Positions 38,260 to 47,756 of a DNA stretch of 64,000 bases are shown in pieces; position 1 is the first letter of the stretch; each line of letters opens with the position of its first letter. The stretch covers positions 1,240,001 to 1,304,000 of the forward strand of contig NC_011671.1 of the NCBI RefSeq assembly GCF_000150955.2, in the 5' to 3' direction. The notes beneath the pieces were generated by a model. It saw only the letters and a list, made by a program, of their open reading frames with translations. It was not told where the DNA came from and searched no databases. The position numbers and the translations under genes are program-made. The DNA is from Phaeodactylum tricornutum CCAP 1055/1 (taxonomy: Eukaryota > Bacillariophyta > Bacillariophyceae > Surirellales > Neidiaceae).

Positions 38260-38875
38260 TGTCACGATGTATACCACAACGACATATATTCCGGACAAGT
38301 CCCACTTAAGGTAGGTGATGGAAGTGTGAGTCAAGGTGAAGATCGTGTTGGGATTGTGGCAATTATGTCGGCCTTATTGTACGACCCGATGTATACGCGG
38401 TACGATCGGGGTCGCACCATATTGGGAGCCGCAAGAGTCGGATATACAAACGAAGATTAGGGAACAGTCCCACAAATCATAATGCAAGGTACAGGTACGA
38501 TTGGGTACTCGCTGAGTGATTATGTGTGGGATTTATAGTTACGAGAGATATACTCTATGTGGGAGCAAGATTATCTGGCGCATGATAAGAGGTCGTTCAT
38601 CTGAATGAACAGAACACTTCTCATGATCTAGTAGTAGAATAATCTTCCTCTCATTGTTTTAGAAAGTCATTGATCCAAATATTGCATTAGCATAGGTCCT
38701 CGTATCCGCTGTCTAACCCGTGGGGAGCGTCGTAAGCAAGTTGAGTTTTACAGTCCCTAGGCTCGATTAGGTGTATCGCAGGTTGTTCGTAATAACGCCC
38801 AACCTGTGTTTACCAAGTATTGTCGACACTGCGTTTCCCTGTTTTTCGTACGTACATTGGTTGTACTACGTAACA
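38260..38875 (+). repeat. 3' LTR of the young Copia element
   Basis: 616 bp, TGTCACGATG...CTACGTAACA. The pol reading frame continues about 200 bp into this LTR and ends at 38460, so the LTR also encodes the C-terminal tail of the polyprotein. Confidence 0.9.
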
Positions 38876-38880
38876 AACAA
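38876..38880. repeat. Target-site duplication, right copy (AACAA)
   Basis: Second AACAA copy; the reverse transcriptase region of the older element resumes here. Confidence 0.85.
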
Positions 38881-40142
38881 GGCCTTGTACGGTTTACATA
38901 GCAGTGGACTCCGTTGGCATGAGAGGTTTGCCGATACGCTTCGTATATGGGTTTTATACCTAGCAAAGCCGACTCTGACGTTTGGATGCGCCCCAGTAAA
39001 GGGGTCTACGAGTACATTGCCGTCTATGTCGACGATATCGCTGTCGCAGCCCATGATCCCAAAAGCGTTGTCAAACAACACAAAAGCGTTCATAAGTACA
39101 AGCTCAAGGGCGTTGGACCATTGGAGTATCACTTAGGCTGTACGTTCGAACAAGATAAGGATGGAACCCTCTTGTACCATCCCAAAAAATACATTGCACG
39201 GATGATGGAGCAGTACGAACATATGTACGGCAAACCACCCAAGCCATATGTCTGACCGTTAGAGAAAGGTGACCACCCTGAACTGGATTCCATCTCTGAG
39301 CTAAATGAAGATGGGATCAAACAGTATCAGTTGTTGATTGGTAGTCTACAGTGGCGATGATTGGGACAATTCGACATTGCTACAGTCTTAATGAATATGG
39401 CCCGATTCCGCGTTGCACCACGAGAAGGCCATCTTGATCAACTCAAGCGTATGTATGGATATCTTCGTAAGATGAAGAGCGGAGCAATCCGTGTGCGTAT
39501 TGATCAGCCCAACTACGCCAAGTTATCTGACCGCAGTAACAAATGGGCACGTTCCATCTACGGAAACGTTGGGAACTTGTTCCACACAATGTTCCTTCAG
39601 CTTTGGGAGAGGCTGTTGTCCTAACTACCTATGTCAATGCGACATTGTATCATGATATGATCACAGTTTGTACAGTCACCGGTATTCTACACCTTGTCAA
39701 TCAAACACCTTTTGAATGGTTCTTGAAACAACAAGCAACCATTGAGACTGCTACCTATGGATCAGAGTTTGTTGCTGCACATATTGCAGTTGAACAAATC
39801 ATTGATGTGCGCATTACAATGAGATACCTAGGTGTTGCGGTAAAGGGAAAGACTATTATGTTTGGAGATAACCAGTCAGTTATCACAAGTTCTACTGAGT
39901 TGCAATTGCCAATCAACAAACGGCACAATGCTTTGTCCTATCTTCAAGTTCAAGAAGCTATTGCAGCCGGCATTGTTGATTTCCAGAAACTTTTGGGCGC
40001 TAACAATCCTGCCAATGTGTTGAGCAAGCATTGGGGTTTCCAACAGGCATGGCCTCTTCTTATACCTATTCTGTTTTGGCAAGGAGACACATCCAAGTGT
40101 TATACCAAGGCGCTATCGGATACAACACAGCCTGATGGGGAG

Positions 40143-40907
40143 TGTCACGGTTTAGTACCATGCAACATGCCCATCAAGAATGTCCGTCCGTTAGGTGTCA
40201 ACACAGTGGATGGCAGTTGGAGTGTTTACAAGGATGAAGTGAGTCGCATGGAAGTTAATTTGGTCTTATTCCTAAGTACAACAATGTATCAGGCGTTGGA
40301 GAGAACACGACGAAGTCAGTCGTGTTCTGACAGTGGCAACGGAGTGGGACAGCCAATACTTATCACCTGACTAACCAATGTAAATGGATGTGCTCCCTTT
40401 TCCGTGGCATGTGTGTTATGAGACGCATAATCCCGTAAGTGGATTCCACACCTTGACAGCGGTTCCGCCCACCGATAAGAGCCAAACCGGCACGTTGGGA
40501 TCCGTCAAAGGCATCAGGAGAATATTTCCGGTTCCACTATAACTATATGTGAGTGTGCGCCATGGTATAAGGATACTATGGCAAAAGAAAGATATTTGGC
40601 TTTGTTTGAGTTTGTTCCTCAGGGTTTGTTGTATCTTGGCAAATCAGAGGTACAACGAGAACTAGTTTATAGCACTAATTCTTCAATCATTGTTTTATAA
40701 GTTCTTTGATCTGTACTGCCTGTCTTGCACAGGTCCTTGTATCCGCTGTCTAACCCGTGGGGAGTGCTGTCAACGAGTAGAGTTTTACAGTCCCAAATCC
40801 CTTAGGTGTATTGCTGGTTGTTTGTGATAACGCCCTCCTCTGTTTACCAGGCTCTGTTCCTAACAGCGCTTCTGTCCATACGGTGTACATTGGTGTATAT
40901 CGTAACA
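40143..40907 (+). repeat. 3' LTR of the old Copia element
   Basis: About 765 bp, begins TGTCACGGTT after a GATGGGGAG purine stretch and ends ATCGTAACA. It shares the TGTCACG start and the TATCCGCTGTCTAACCCGTG box with the younger LTR, so the two elements belong to related lineages. Confidence 0.8.
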
Positions 40908-41684
40908 CCTTGCAAGGTCATGCAACACTGGCAAACAAAGCTTTTGTCAATGTCTTGCAATCTAGGAACCTTTTTCTAACTGTAAGTCTTGCTGCAGCAG
41001 CCTTCCTTATACACTCTCTATTGTCAAATGCACTCACCTGTCATTTGTGTGCTCAGTATACACAAGTTTTGCTTGTAAGCAACCACTTGTAAATGAAAGC
41101 TATGTCAAAATACATCAATGTACAAACAGTGAAAATATCTTCCGGATTTATTAGTAGTTGCTATGGTATAGATTGGTTGTTTTCAGTAGCATGTGTAGTA
41201 AGTTATCTCATCATCAACATTTTTGCTTGCTTTGCCAAGTTGACAGCCATGGCCGGAACCATGCTATTTGTGCCCTGTTGCAAGCATTTCACTATTGATG
41301 CTGGATTGCTAGCCCCGCCTGGAAGTGGCTTTACTTTACAGAGAAAGTGTTATTGGAAGATAGGAACAGTGCCTAGTCCTTTCTGATTGATGCAAATCTA
41401 ACAAGACAAGCCTTTGATCAAAGTTTTGTCTCGGTAGGCCTGGGCAACTTTTCGGACATCTAAACGGGACTGCCAAAAGACTGAAACCCCAGCACTTCCC
41501 GTCGTCACAGTCAATCCAAGTTTTTGGATCGGTTTGTTGCTCTATTTGTCTATTTGGTGGTCGTCAATTTCGTCTTTCGCCAACACATTATTCGAACATC
41601 GGAAGCGCCGGGTGCTTCAGCTCGTGACTTGCAGTGTACATTTCGCCGTAGTCATCCCAAACAATTGACAAGAGTGCACTTCGT
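40908..41684. other. Intergenic between the Copia block and the Hsp90-like gene
   Basis: About 780 bp with no convincing gene. It should contain the promoter of the gene at 41685. TAACTGTAA occurs at 40977 and TCACAGTCA at 41505. Confidence 0.45.
41505..41513. promoter_or_regulatory. TNACWGTNA palindrome upstream of the Hsp90-like gene
   Basis: TCACAGTCA, 172 bp before the start codon at 41685. Role inferred from its recurrence at other starts. Confidence 0.3.
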
Positions 41685-44352
41685 ATGGCAGACATGGACG
41701 CCGGGGCCATGACATCCACGATCTCCACCGAAGCGCAAGAGAGCGACGAGAAGTTTCCCTCATCTCAAACGCAATCGACATCCCATCACATATCTCGAGC
41801 ATCTTATCCGATTCCCCAGCCGCTCGTACAACGACTTAAAGCTGGCATCTTGCTCCCCAATCAAGGGTTCAGAGAGAGGCAGGTGGAATCGCTTCACGAC
41901 GGCCTTGCTCAGCTCGTGAGCAATTCGATTGAAGCCATGGATGCCATGTATTTTGCCACGCCACCGCAGATTCGTCAGCATTCATGCTTCCAGCATCGGC
42001 TATGCGTACGCATCCGAGTAGATCCCGAAGCACAGACAATATCAATCACCGATCTTGGTATCGGCATGACCAGAGCCGATCTCATCAATTCGCTGGGTGT
42101 TGGGCGTTCTGCCGGACTCGAGAGTTCTTCGAATGGGTACGAAAGTCGTAACAGAAGTACTTCACAAACGGAGGAAGAAGACCAGTCGACGGCTGAAGAC
42201 AGCGATTCAAGCGATGATGAGCTAGACCAAACGGATGATGATGACGAAACTGGAATTGAGGAGGAGTCAGAGGCCCAGGATGGCAACGAAGGCAATCCCG
42301 AATACATCATAACAAAAGAACCATCTATTTCAAAGAATACATCTGAGGACAACACTGTTCTGCGCTGCAAAGCGAAAGACCTTGGTGGCTTTTATGCTGC
42401 TCTCTGTTCGCTAGGAACCGGAGTATGCGTCAGAACAAAGTCCAAGTTTGACGATTTCTATGAAGCGGAAATCGGAGTTCATTCCGCTGAGCAGAATTTA
42501 GAAACTGCGTTTGACGAATTTCGCATCGTTCGACCGCGCGGCGAAGGCATCGAGCTGACGGTGGAGGAAGGCTTTGATCAGTTTCAAGACTTGCGTGGAG
42601 AGTCTGGCACAAGTGTGACTATGCGGCTTAATCCGGAAGCGATTGCCGAAGGATTCTTGGACGAAGCCAAACTCAAATCCATCTTTCTGAAAATTGTAGA
42701 GACGACGCAATATACCGTTGCCTTTTCTTCGGACGAAGAAGCCGTAGATATTGTAAATGCATCGGCAATTGAAAGAAAAACTCGTCAAGCGCTGGAAATG
42801 GAATCAACGGAGATTGATCTGGATGCTGTTGCAGACATGGAAATTCGGGCCGATGATCGTCAGCCGTCAGGCTCGCACAACACGGTCAAGGAGCGCGCCA
42901 AATATATCCCGCTCCGTCTCAGTCTCGGAGAACGCAAAATGCTACGTCTCATGGAAGCCTCCATGACATGTACTGACTATACAACTCACGTTGATCGCCC
43001 TTTCAAGAGTACCTCACGTCGTGTTCACGAACAGCTCAAGGGCGTGACCTCCGTTTTACGAGGTTTGGTGACAGCATGTGATTACGCCGCTGGACAGCAG
43101 CTCTTGCAGGACGACAACTATGCTCACTTTGAAAAATTCTTTCGACAAATGTTTGAAATGGCTCGACGTCACAAAATCATGAATCCAGAAAAGATGCGGA
43201 CGGAGTACGGCAAAGTGATATACCTTTTGCAAGACGCTGTCTCGCCATCGTTACGCCCGCACTTGGGTTTTTCCATCAAGGGTCCAATCGAATCCGTTTA
43301 CAAATTTTTGGAGGATCGCCGTGGTCTGGAAGTTTTGTCGGATAAGTTGATTGAAACCGCTACTGAGGAGATTTTGGCGGGCTGGAAATCTCGTTCCCAA
43401 ATTGACCAAGAGATTCGCCAAAAGGAGCGAGCCGTTTCGCTGATCAAGCGCAAATATCGCTCTTCCCTGTTGACTTCAGAAGATATTCACCTTTGCTTGT
43501 ACTCGATTTGCGACAACAACTCGTTTTTGAACAGCAACCGAGTCCCTATCGATAAAGTGATCGATTACTTGACGAAACATTTTTCTCCAGAACATGTTGA
43601 AGAAGGATATTCACTCAGTATTGTTAGCGGAGAAGATGGTTCTCGTCTTTCGCATAGCCATGAACGGCAATACTATTTCGCCTTGCAGAGTCTAACGCTG
43701 TGGCGCGATATCGTGGATGACATGTTCCGGTTGTGGGCCATGGCGGAGGAGGATTTACTAAGTGACTCCGTCTCTTACGTTTTGCAGGACACGGGTCAGG
43801 GCATGCAACGAGTGCAACAGTCACCTCAAACATACAGGGCGATGCGGCAAGTTTTAGTGAGGGTCCAATCAAAAGTCAGTCACTGGATTGGTAGCAATAT
43901 GATCCATCTTGGTGACCACAACGTCCCCAACGCTCTCAGCTTTATTGACAAGTATACGCAAGGTAAGAAAGAAGATTTTTCTAGAAGGTTTAAAGCAGTC
44001 GATGCCGCGAATACTCAAACACTATCTCGAACTTTGGGCAGTTCCTCGTATCTTGGCTCCAATCGTCACTTGCTTGGAAAATCTGGAGCAGCTTTGCGAA
44101 AAAGACGACGGCATTCAGCAAATGATCGACGACGGATTCGGAGGTGTTAAAAAACTCCGTCAAGATATTCTATACGACTTCTTTCGCTCAGCGTTTGATG
44201 GATCAGGCGCCAATAACTTTTACGATGCTGGCTCATGTATCGATGGAAGATTGACTAGTGCGTGGAATTGGTGCTCGCAGCTACCCACCAAGCCGTTCTA
44301 TCCAATTTTCAAGTTGACGGGGTTCACTGGCTTTGATGGGGATTTCAAGTAG
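41685..44352 (+). CDS. Hsp90-like ATPase fused to a DUF2009 (UPF0652) domain
   Basis: Two exons, 41685-43962 and 44042-44352, with a 79-bp intron in phase 1; 862 residues. Residues about 55-150 hold a GHKL/Hsp90-type ATP site: AQLVSNSIEAMD (N box with the Mg-binding Asn), then ITDLGIGMTRADLINSLG (DxGxG). An acidic Ser/Asp/Glu insert (about 160-215) interrupts it before AKDLGGFYAALCSLGTGV, which resembles the glycine-rich lid segment of Hsp90 but is altered (Hsp90 has GQFGVGFYSAY). From about residue 470 the sequence matches DUF2009: DNNSFLNSNRVPIDKVIDYL, LQSLTLWRDIVDDMFRLW, HLGDHNVPNALSFIDKYTQ, and in exon 2 FFRSAFDGSGANNFYDAGSC and NWCSQL. No Hsp90 middle domain or MEEVD end. The function of DUF2009 is not known to me; an ATP-driven conformational role is inferred. 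Confidence 0.82.
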
Positions 44353-44703
44353 ATTTCTTCTTAATGTAAATCACTTTGTGATCTCGATGAATACTTGAGC
44401 CTGTCATTCTCTAGAGTTGAGCGTACCACAGTTTGGAAAAAATGCTACGGAAGACTCTCCTAATTGCTTTCGTCCGACTTGATGTTCTCCACTTACGGAG
44501 TCTCATAGCACGAATACGTTACATGAAACAATATTCTCTTTGTCGCCCATCTCAAGCTCATCAATTCTACTAGAATAAGCAATACCCCGGCACGGACAAA
44601 TTTGGCAACGGTAACAAAACAATCACGGGCTGCTAAAATTAAAACTGACTGAAGGAAAGAAACAAGAATCTGCACAACAAGTGCGCTTATTGCCAGTATG
44701 TCC
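44353..44703. other. Convergent intergenic spacer
   Basis: 350 bp between the stop codons of two converging genes; presumably 3' untranslated sequence. Nothing else seen. Confidence 0.5.
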
Positions 44704-46889
44704 TCAGTAAACACGAGCTACCGGAGGGACAGTTTTACATTCATCTTCGTCCAGAGTGTAGTAATGGATTGGACGGTATTTGATTTCGGTCCGTCCAGTG
44801 CTTTCGTCAAAGTAAGATAATGTGTGCTTCATCCAATTTTCGTCGTCACGCGTGGGATAATCTTCATGAGCATGGGCACCCCGACTTTCCTTGCGATTCT
44901 CGGCACCATACATGGTGGTCGATGCGCAGGCCAATAAGTTGCGCAACTCCAAAGTTTCGACCAAATCCGTGTTCCACACCAGAGACTTGTCAGTCACGGC
45001 AATGTCTTTGAATTTGTCAACGACGCCGTCAATGGCGGTCTTTCCTTCCGCCAGCGTCTGGGTAGTGCGGTAGACGGCAGCGTGTTCCTGCATCACGCTT
45101 TGCATTTCGGAGCGAATATCGGCAGTTGTGGCATGTCCTTCCGCGTATCGAAGCTTGTCGAGTTCGGCAATGCTACCAAAACCAACATCGGAAGGACCAT
45201 CGGCAATCTTGTCCCCGGGTTTTGCGATTTCGGCAATGCGGTTGGCACAAGCACGCCCAAAGACAACAATGTCTAGCAAAGAGTTGGCTCCCAACCGATT
45301 GGCACCGTGAACGGAAGCACACGCAGATTCACCCGATGCAAAGAGTCCCGGAACAACCTCGTCTTTGGAAAAGTTTCCATCCTTATCAAACTTGGTTCGG
45401 ATAACTTCCCCATAGTGATTGGTCGGGATACCCCCCATGTTGTAATGAACTGTAGGCAAAACAGGAATAGGCTCCTTGGTCACGTCAACACCGGCGAAAA
45501 TGGCAGCCGTCTCGCTGATTCCAGGCAATCGTTCTGCCAAGAGATCCGGAGGAAGATGATCCAAGTGTAGATAGATCTACGAGACAACGATGAGATGGAA
45601 CGGTTAGACAATACGTAGAATTTCTCAAATACCTAGGGACGGCGCAGGACAACAAAGGGAAACATGTATACACGATGAGCACAGGATACATTCACAGTTA
45701 ACGACTCACGTGATCCTTCTTTGGACCTGCACCCCGTCCCTCGCGTATTTCCATGGTCATGGAACGTGAAACGACGTCTCTCGATGCCAGATCTTTGGCC
45801 GACGGGGCATATCGCTCCATGAATCTTTCACCTTCAGAATTGCGCAGAATACCACCTTCTCCGCGACAGCCTTCCGTGATGAGACAGCCAGCTCCGTAAA
45901 TTCCGGTCGGATGGAACTGCACAAACTCGTTGTCCTGGTTGGACAGGCCCTGCCGCATGGCCATGGCGTTACCGTCGCCCGTGCACGTGTGAGCGGAGGT
46001 GCACGAGAAGTAGGTTCGTCCGTAGCCACCCGTGGCCAGGACGGTATTCTTGGCGTGTATGCGATGAATGGTGCCGTCTTCCATGTTGAGGGCCACAACT
46101 CCGACGCATTCACCTTGATCGTTCATGAGTAGATCCATGGCGAAGTATTCAATAAAGTATGTCGTATCGAAGGCGAGAGAACGTCCATAGAGCGTGTGCA
46201 GCATGGCGTGGCCGGTACGATCGGCGGCGGCCGCACAGCGGTAGGCCTGTCCACCCTTACCGAAATCCAGACTCTGTCCGCCAAAGGCACGTTGGTAAAT
46301 TTTGCCTTCTTCGGTACGGGAAAAGGGCATACCGAATTCCTCCAGTTCCAAAACTGCTTTGGGAGCCTCTCGACACATGTAATGAATGGCGTCTGTGGGT
46401 ACGTGTGTGTATGTGTTTGCACGTGGGACAGAGAGACGAAAGGCTTGACTGTGAGACACAAAGTCCCGGCGTAGACTACCTAGTTCCCAACAGTGGTTTG
46501 TGCAAGCTAATAAGACTTCAGAGAATAAACGTACCTTGATCACCCAACCAATCACTACCCTTGACGGTATCGTACATGTGCCAGCGCCAATCATCCTCGC
46601 CCATATTTCCCAACGCAGCGTTGATGCCTCCTTGCGCGGCAACGGTGTGACTGCGTGTAGGGAAGAGTTTGGTCACACACGCAGTCTTGAATCCGGCTTC
46701 GGACAGGCCCATGGCGGCACGCAATCCGGAGCCGCCGGCACCGACGACGACGGCATCGTACGTGTGATCAATTACGGTGTAATCACCAATCAAATGAGGT
46801 GAAGTCGACAGAGATTTCGATCCGACGGAAGTGACGGCGACGCGTCGGTGCTGTTGACGCAGAGACGAGCGGAGTGTCGACGCGAACAT
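44704..46889 (-). CDS. SDHA: Succinate dehydrogenase flavoprotein subunit, mitochondrial
   Basis: Three exons: 46535-46889, 45710-46392 and 44704-45576, with introns of 142 and 133 bp; 636 residues, the usual length for SDHA. It oxidises succinate to fumarate with covalently bound FAD in complex II, linking the citric acid cycle to ubiquinone. The N-terminus ([16 protein letters not shown]...) is a basic amphipathic mitochondrial presequence. Then come the FAD dinucleotide motif [26 protein letters not shown] with the FAD-linking His, the active-site region [38 protein letters not shown], and [16 protein letters not shown]. The end ([19 protein letters not shown]) is typical. Both introns carry a TNACWGTNA 9-mer (45692, 46446). 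TTACAGTTA at 46982 lies 93 bp upstream of the start. Very confident in function and splicing. Confidence 0.97.
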
Positions 46890-46981
46890 GTTGGCGATAG
46901 GTAATGTAGTACCCTTGTGCGGTCAACAAACACTATTTTTCAGGGAAGCGATTGTGACTCCAGGAATCGGGAGACTCGAAT

Positions 46982-46990
46982 TTACAGTTA
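46982..46990. promoter_or_regulatory. TNACWGTNA palindrome upstream of SDHA
   Basis: TTACAGTTA, 93 bp before the SDHA start. Candidate site only. Confidence 0.3.
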
Positions 46991-47481
46991 GGCTTTTTGA
47001 CACGGAGGAAGAGTCAATTGTACCACTGTTCCGTGTGAGACTTGCTACTAGTCTGTGTTTCTCTTAGTGCAAAGTATGTACGTTTGCAGTATTATAATTT
47101 GTGCGCACAGAACGGATATGTTACCGTGGTGGGGGACGACAGCCAGATGGCTTCTCACCGTGAAATTTATCGGCAGATACATTCGCCGAGACGACCGAAT
47201 CAGCACTGCGCAGTACAGCACTCACTGCACTTCATGCTGCTGTGTGTTCCTCGATCACGAAAGACGAAGAAAACAGAATGCAATCGGATCCAGGCACTCC
47301 GACACGGTTTGAACCAATCCAAAAGGGAAACATCGGCACATCGGATATACCTAAGCCAATCGAAGAAAGTAAACCAAGTGGAAGCAGAGTCAGAGCTCGG
47401 AGGAAGCTTCGCATCCGCTGTCGCTTTCCGTCCCCGAACACGGACATGGAACAGACTCGTCGACGAAACAAGTTGACAGTG

Positions 47482-47490
47482 TCACAGTGA
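47482..47490. promoter_or_regulatory. TNACWGTNA palindrome upstream of the NBS1-like gene
   Basis: TCACAGTGA, 267 bp before the start at 47757. Candidate site only. Confidence 0.25.
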
Positions 47491-47756
47491 CAGGACATTG
47501 AGAAACCTAATGAAAATGATAACTATAGGGTTATGTTCCTCCATTTTGGAAATTACCTGTCCGTTCGAATCGACCATGGTACAAGGGGACTTGGAATTCG
47601 ACAATTGGACTTACAATCACGGATTTTCGTAGTTGGTTTACGGCGTGTTTTGGGCATATTTTCACCGAACCAATCATCGCAATACTGAATGAGACTTTGT
47701 CGTTCTTGCCCCGCACGTCACTGCACAGCTGGTGAATCGGCGTTTGAGATTTAGGA

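Larger units (their letters stand above)
31513..38875 (+). mobile_element. Young, nearly whole Copia-type LTR retrotransposon
   Basis: A 7363-bp fossil of the Ty1/Copia superfamily (diatom CoDi-like). LTRs of 616 bp each (31513-32128 and 38260-38875), TG...CA ends, and AACAA on both sides. A GATGGGGAG purine stretch precedes the 3' LTR. Parts in Copia order: gag (about 32.8-34.1 kb), protease (DRGANG-type near 34.44 kb), integrase (about 34.9-35.8 kb), reverse transcriptase (about 36.9-37.6 kb, with YVDDIAVAA near 37.14 kb), RNase H (about 37.7-38.2 kb, with GDNQSVI). The two LTRs differ at about five positions by eye, so the insertion is recent. It looks nearly whole, with roughly three or four breaks in its coding region. 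It sits in the reverse transcriptase region of the older element. Confidence 0.9.
25915..40907 (+). mobile_element. Old Copia-type LTR retrotransposon, split by later insertions
   Basis: Fossil Ty1/Copia element of diatom type. It runs 25915-31512 and resumes at 38876-40907, with a younger element inserted in its reverse transcriptase region. Parts in order: remnant of the 5' LTR (about the last 125 bp, ending at 26040), leader, gag region (about 26.5-28.4 kb, itself holding an antisense solo LTR), protease (DRGANG-type motif near 28.94 kb), integrase (about 29.2-30.3 kb), reverse transcriptase (about 31.0-31.5 and 38.9-39.3 kb, with a YVDDIAVAA box), RNase H (about 39.6-40.1 kb) and 3' LTR 40143-40907. 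The two LTR ends differ by roughly 6% over the shared 125 bp, by eye. It is badly broken, with many interruptions, and clearly older than its guest. Confidence 0.85.
46890..47756. other. Divergent promoter region, SDHA and NBS1-like genes
   Basis: About 870 bp between two divergent start codons. No gene is supported: the open frames in it have no conserved features. TTACAGTTA (46982) and TCACAGTGA (47482) are candidate promoter sites for the left and right gene respectively. Confidence 0.5.

Noticed and set aside
42430-42788. Minus-strand open frames across the Hsp90-like gene
   Set aside because: Shadows of the coding strand; the plus-strand frame has firm domain matches.
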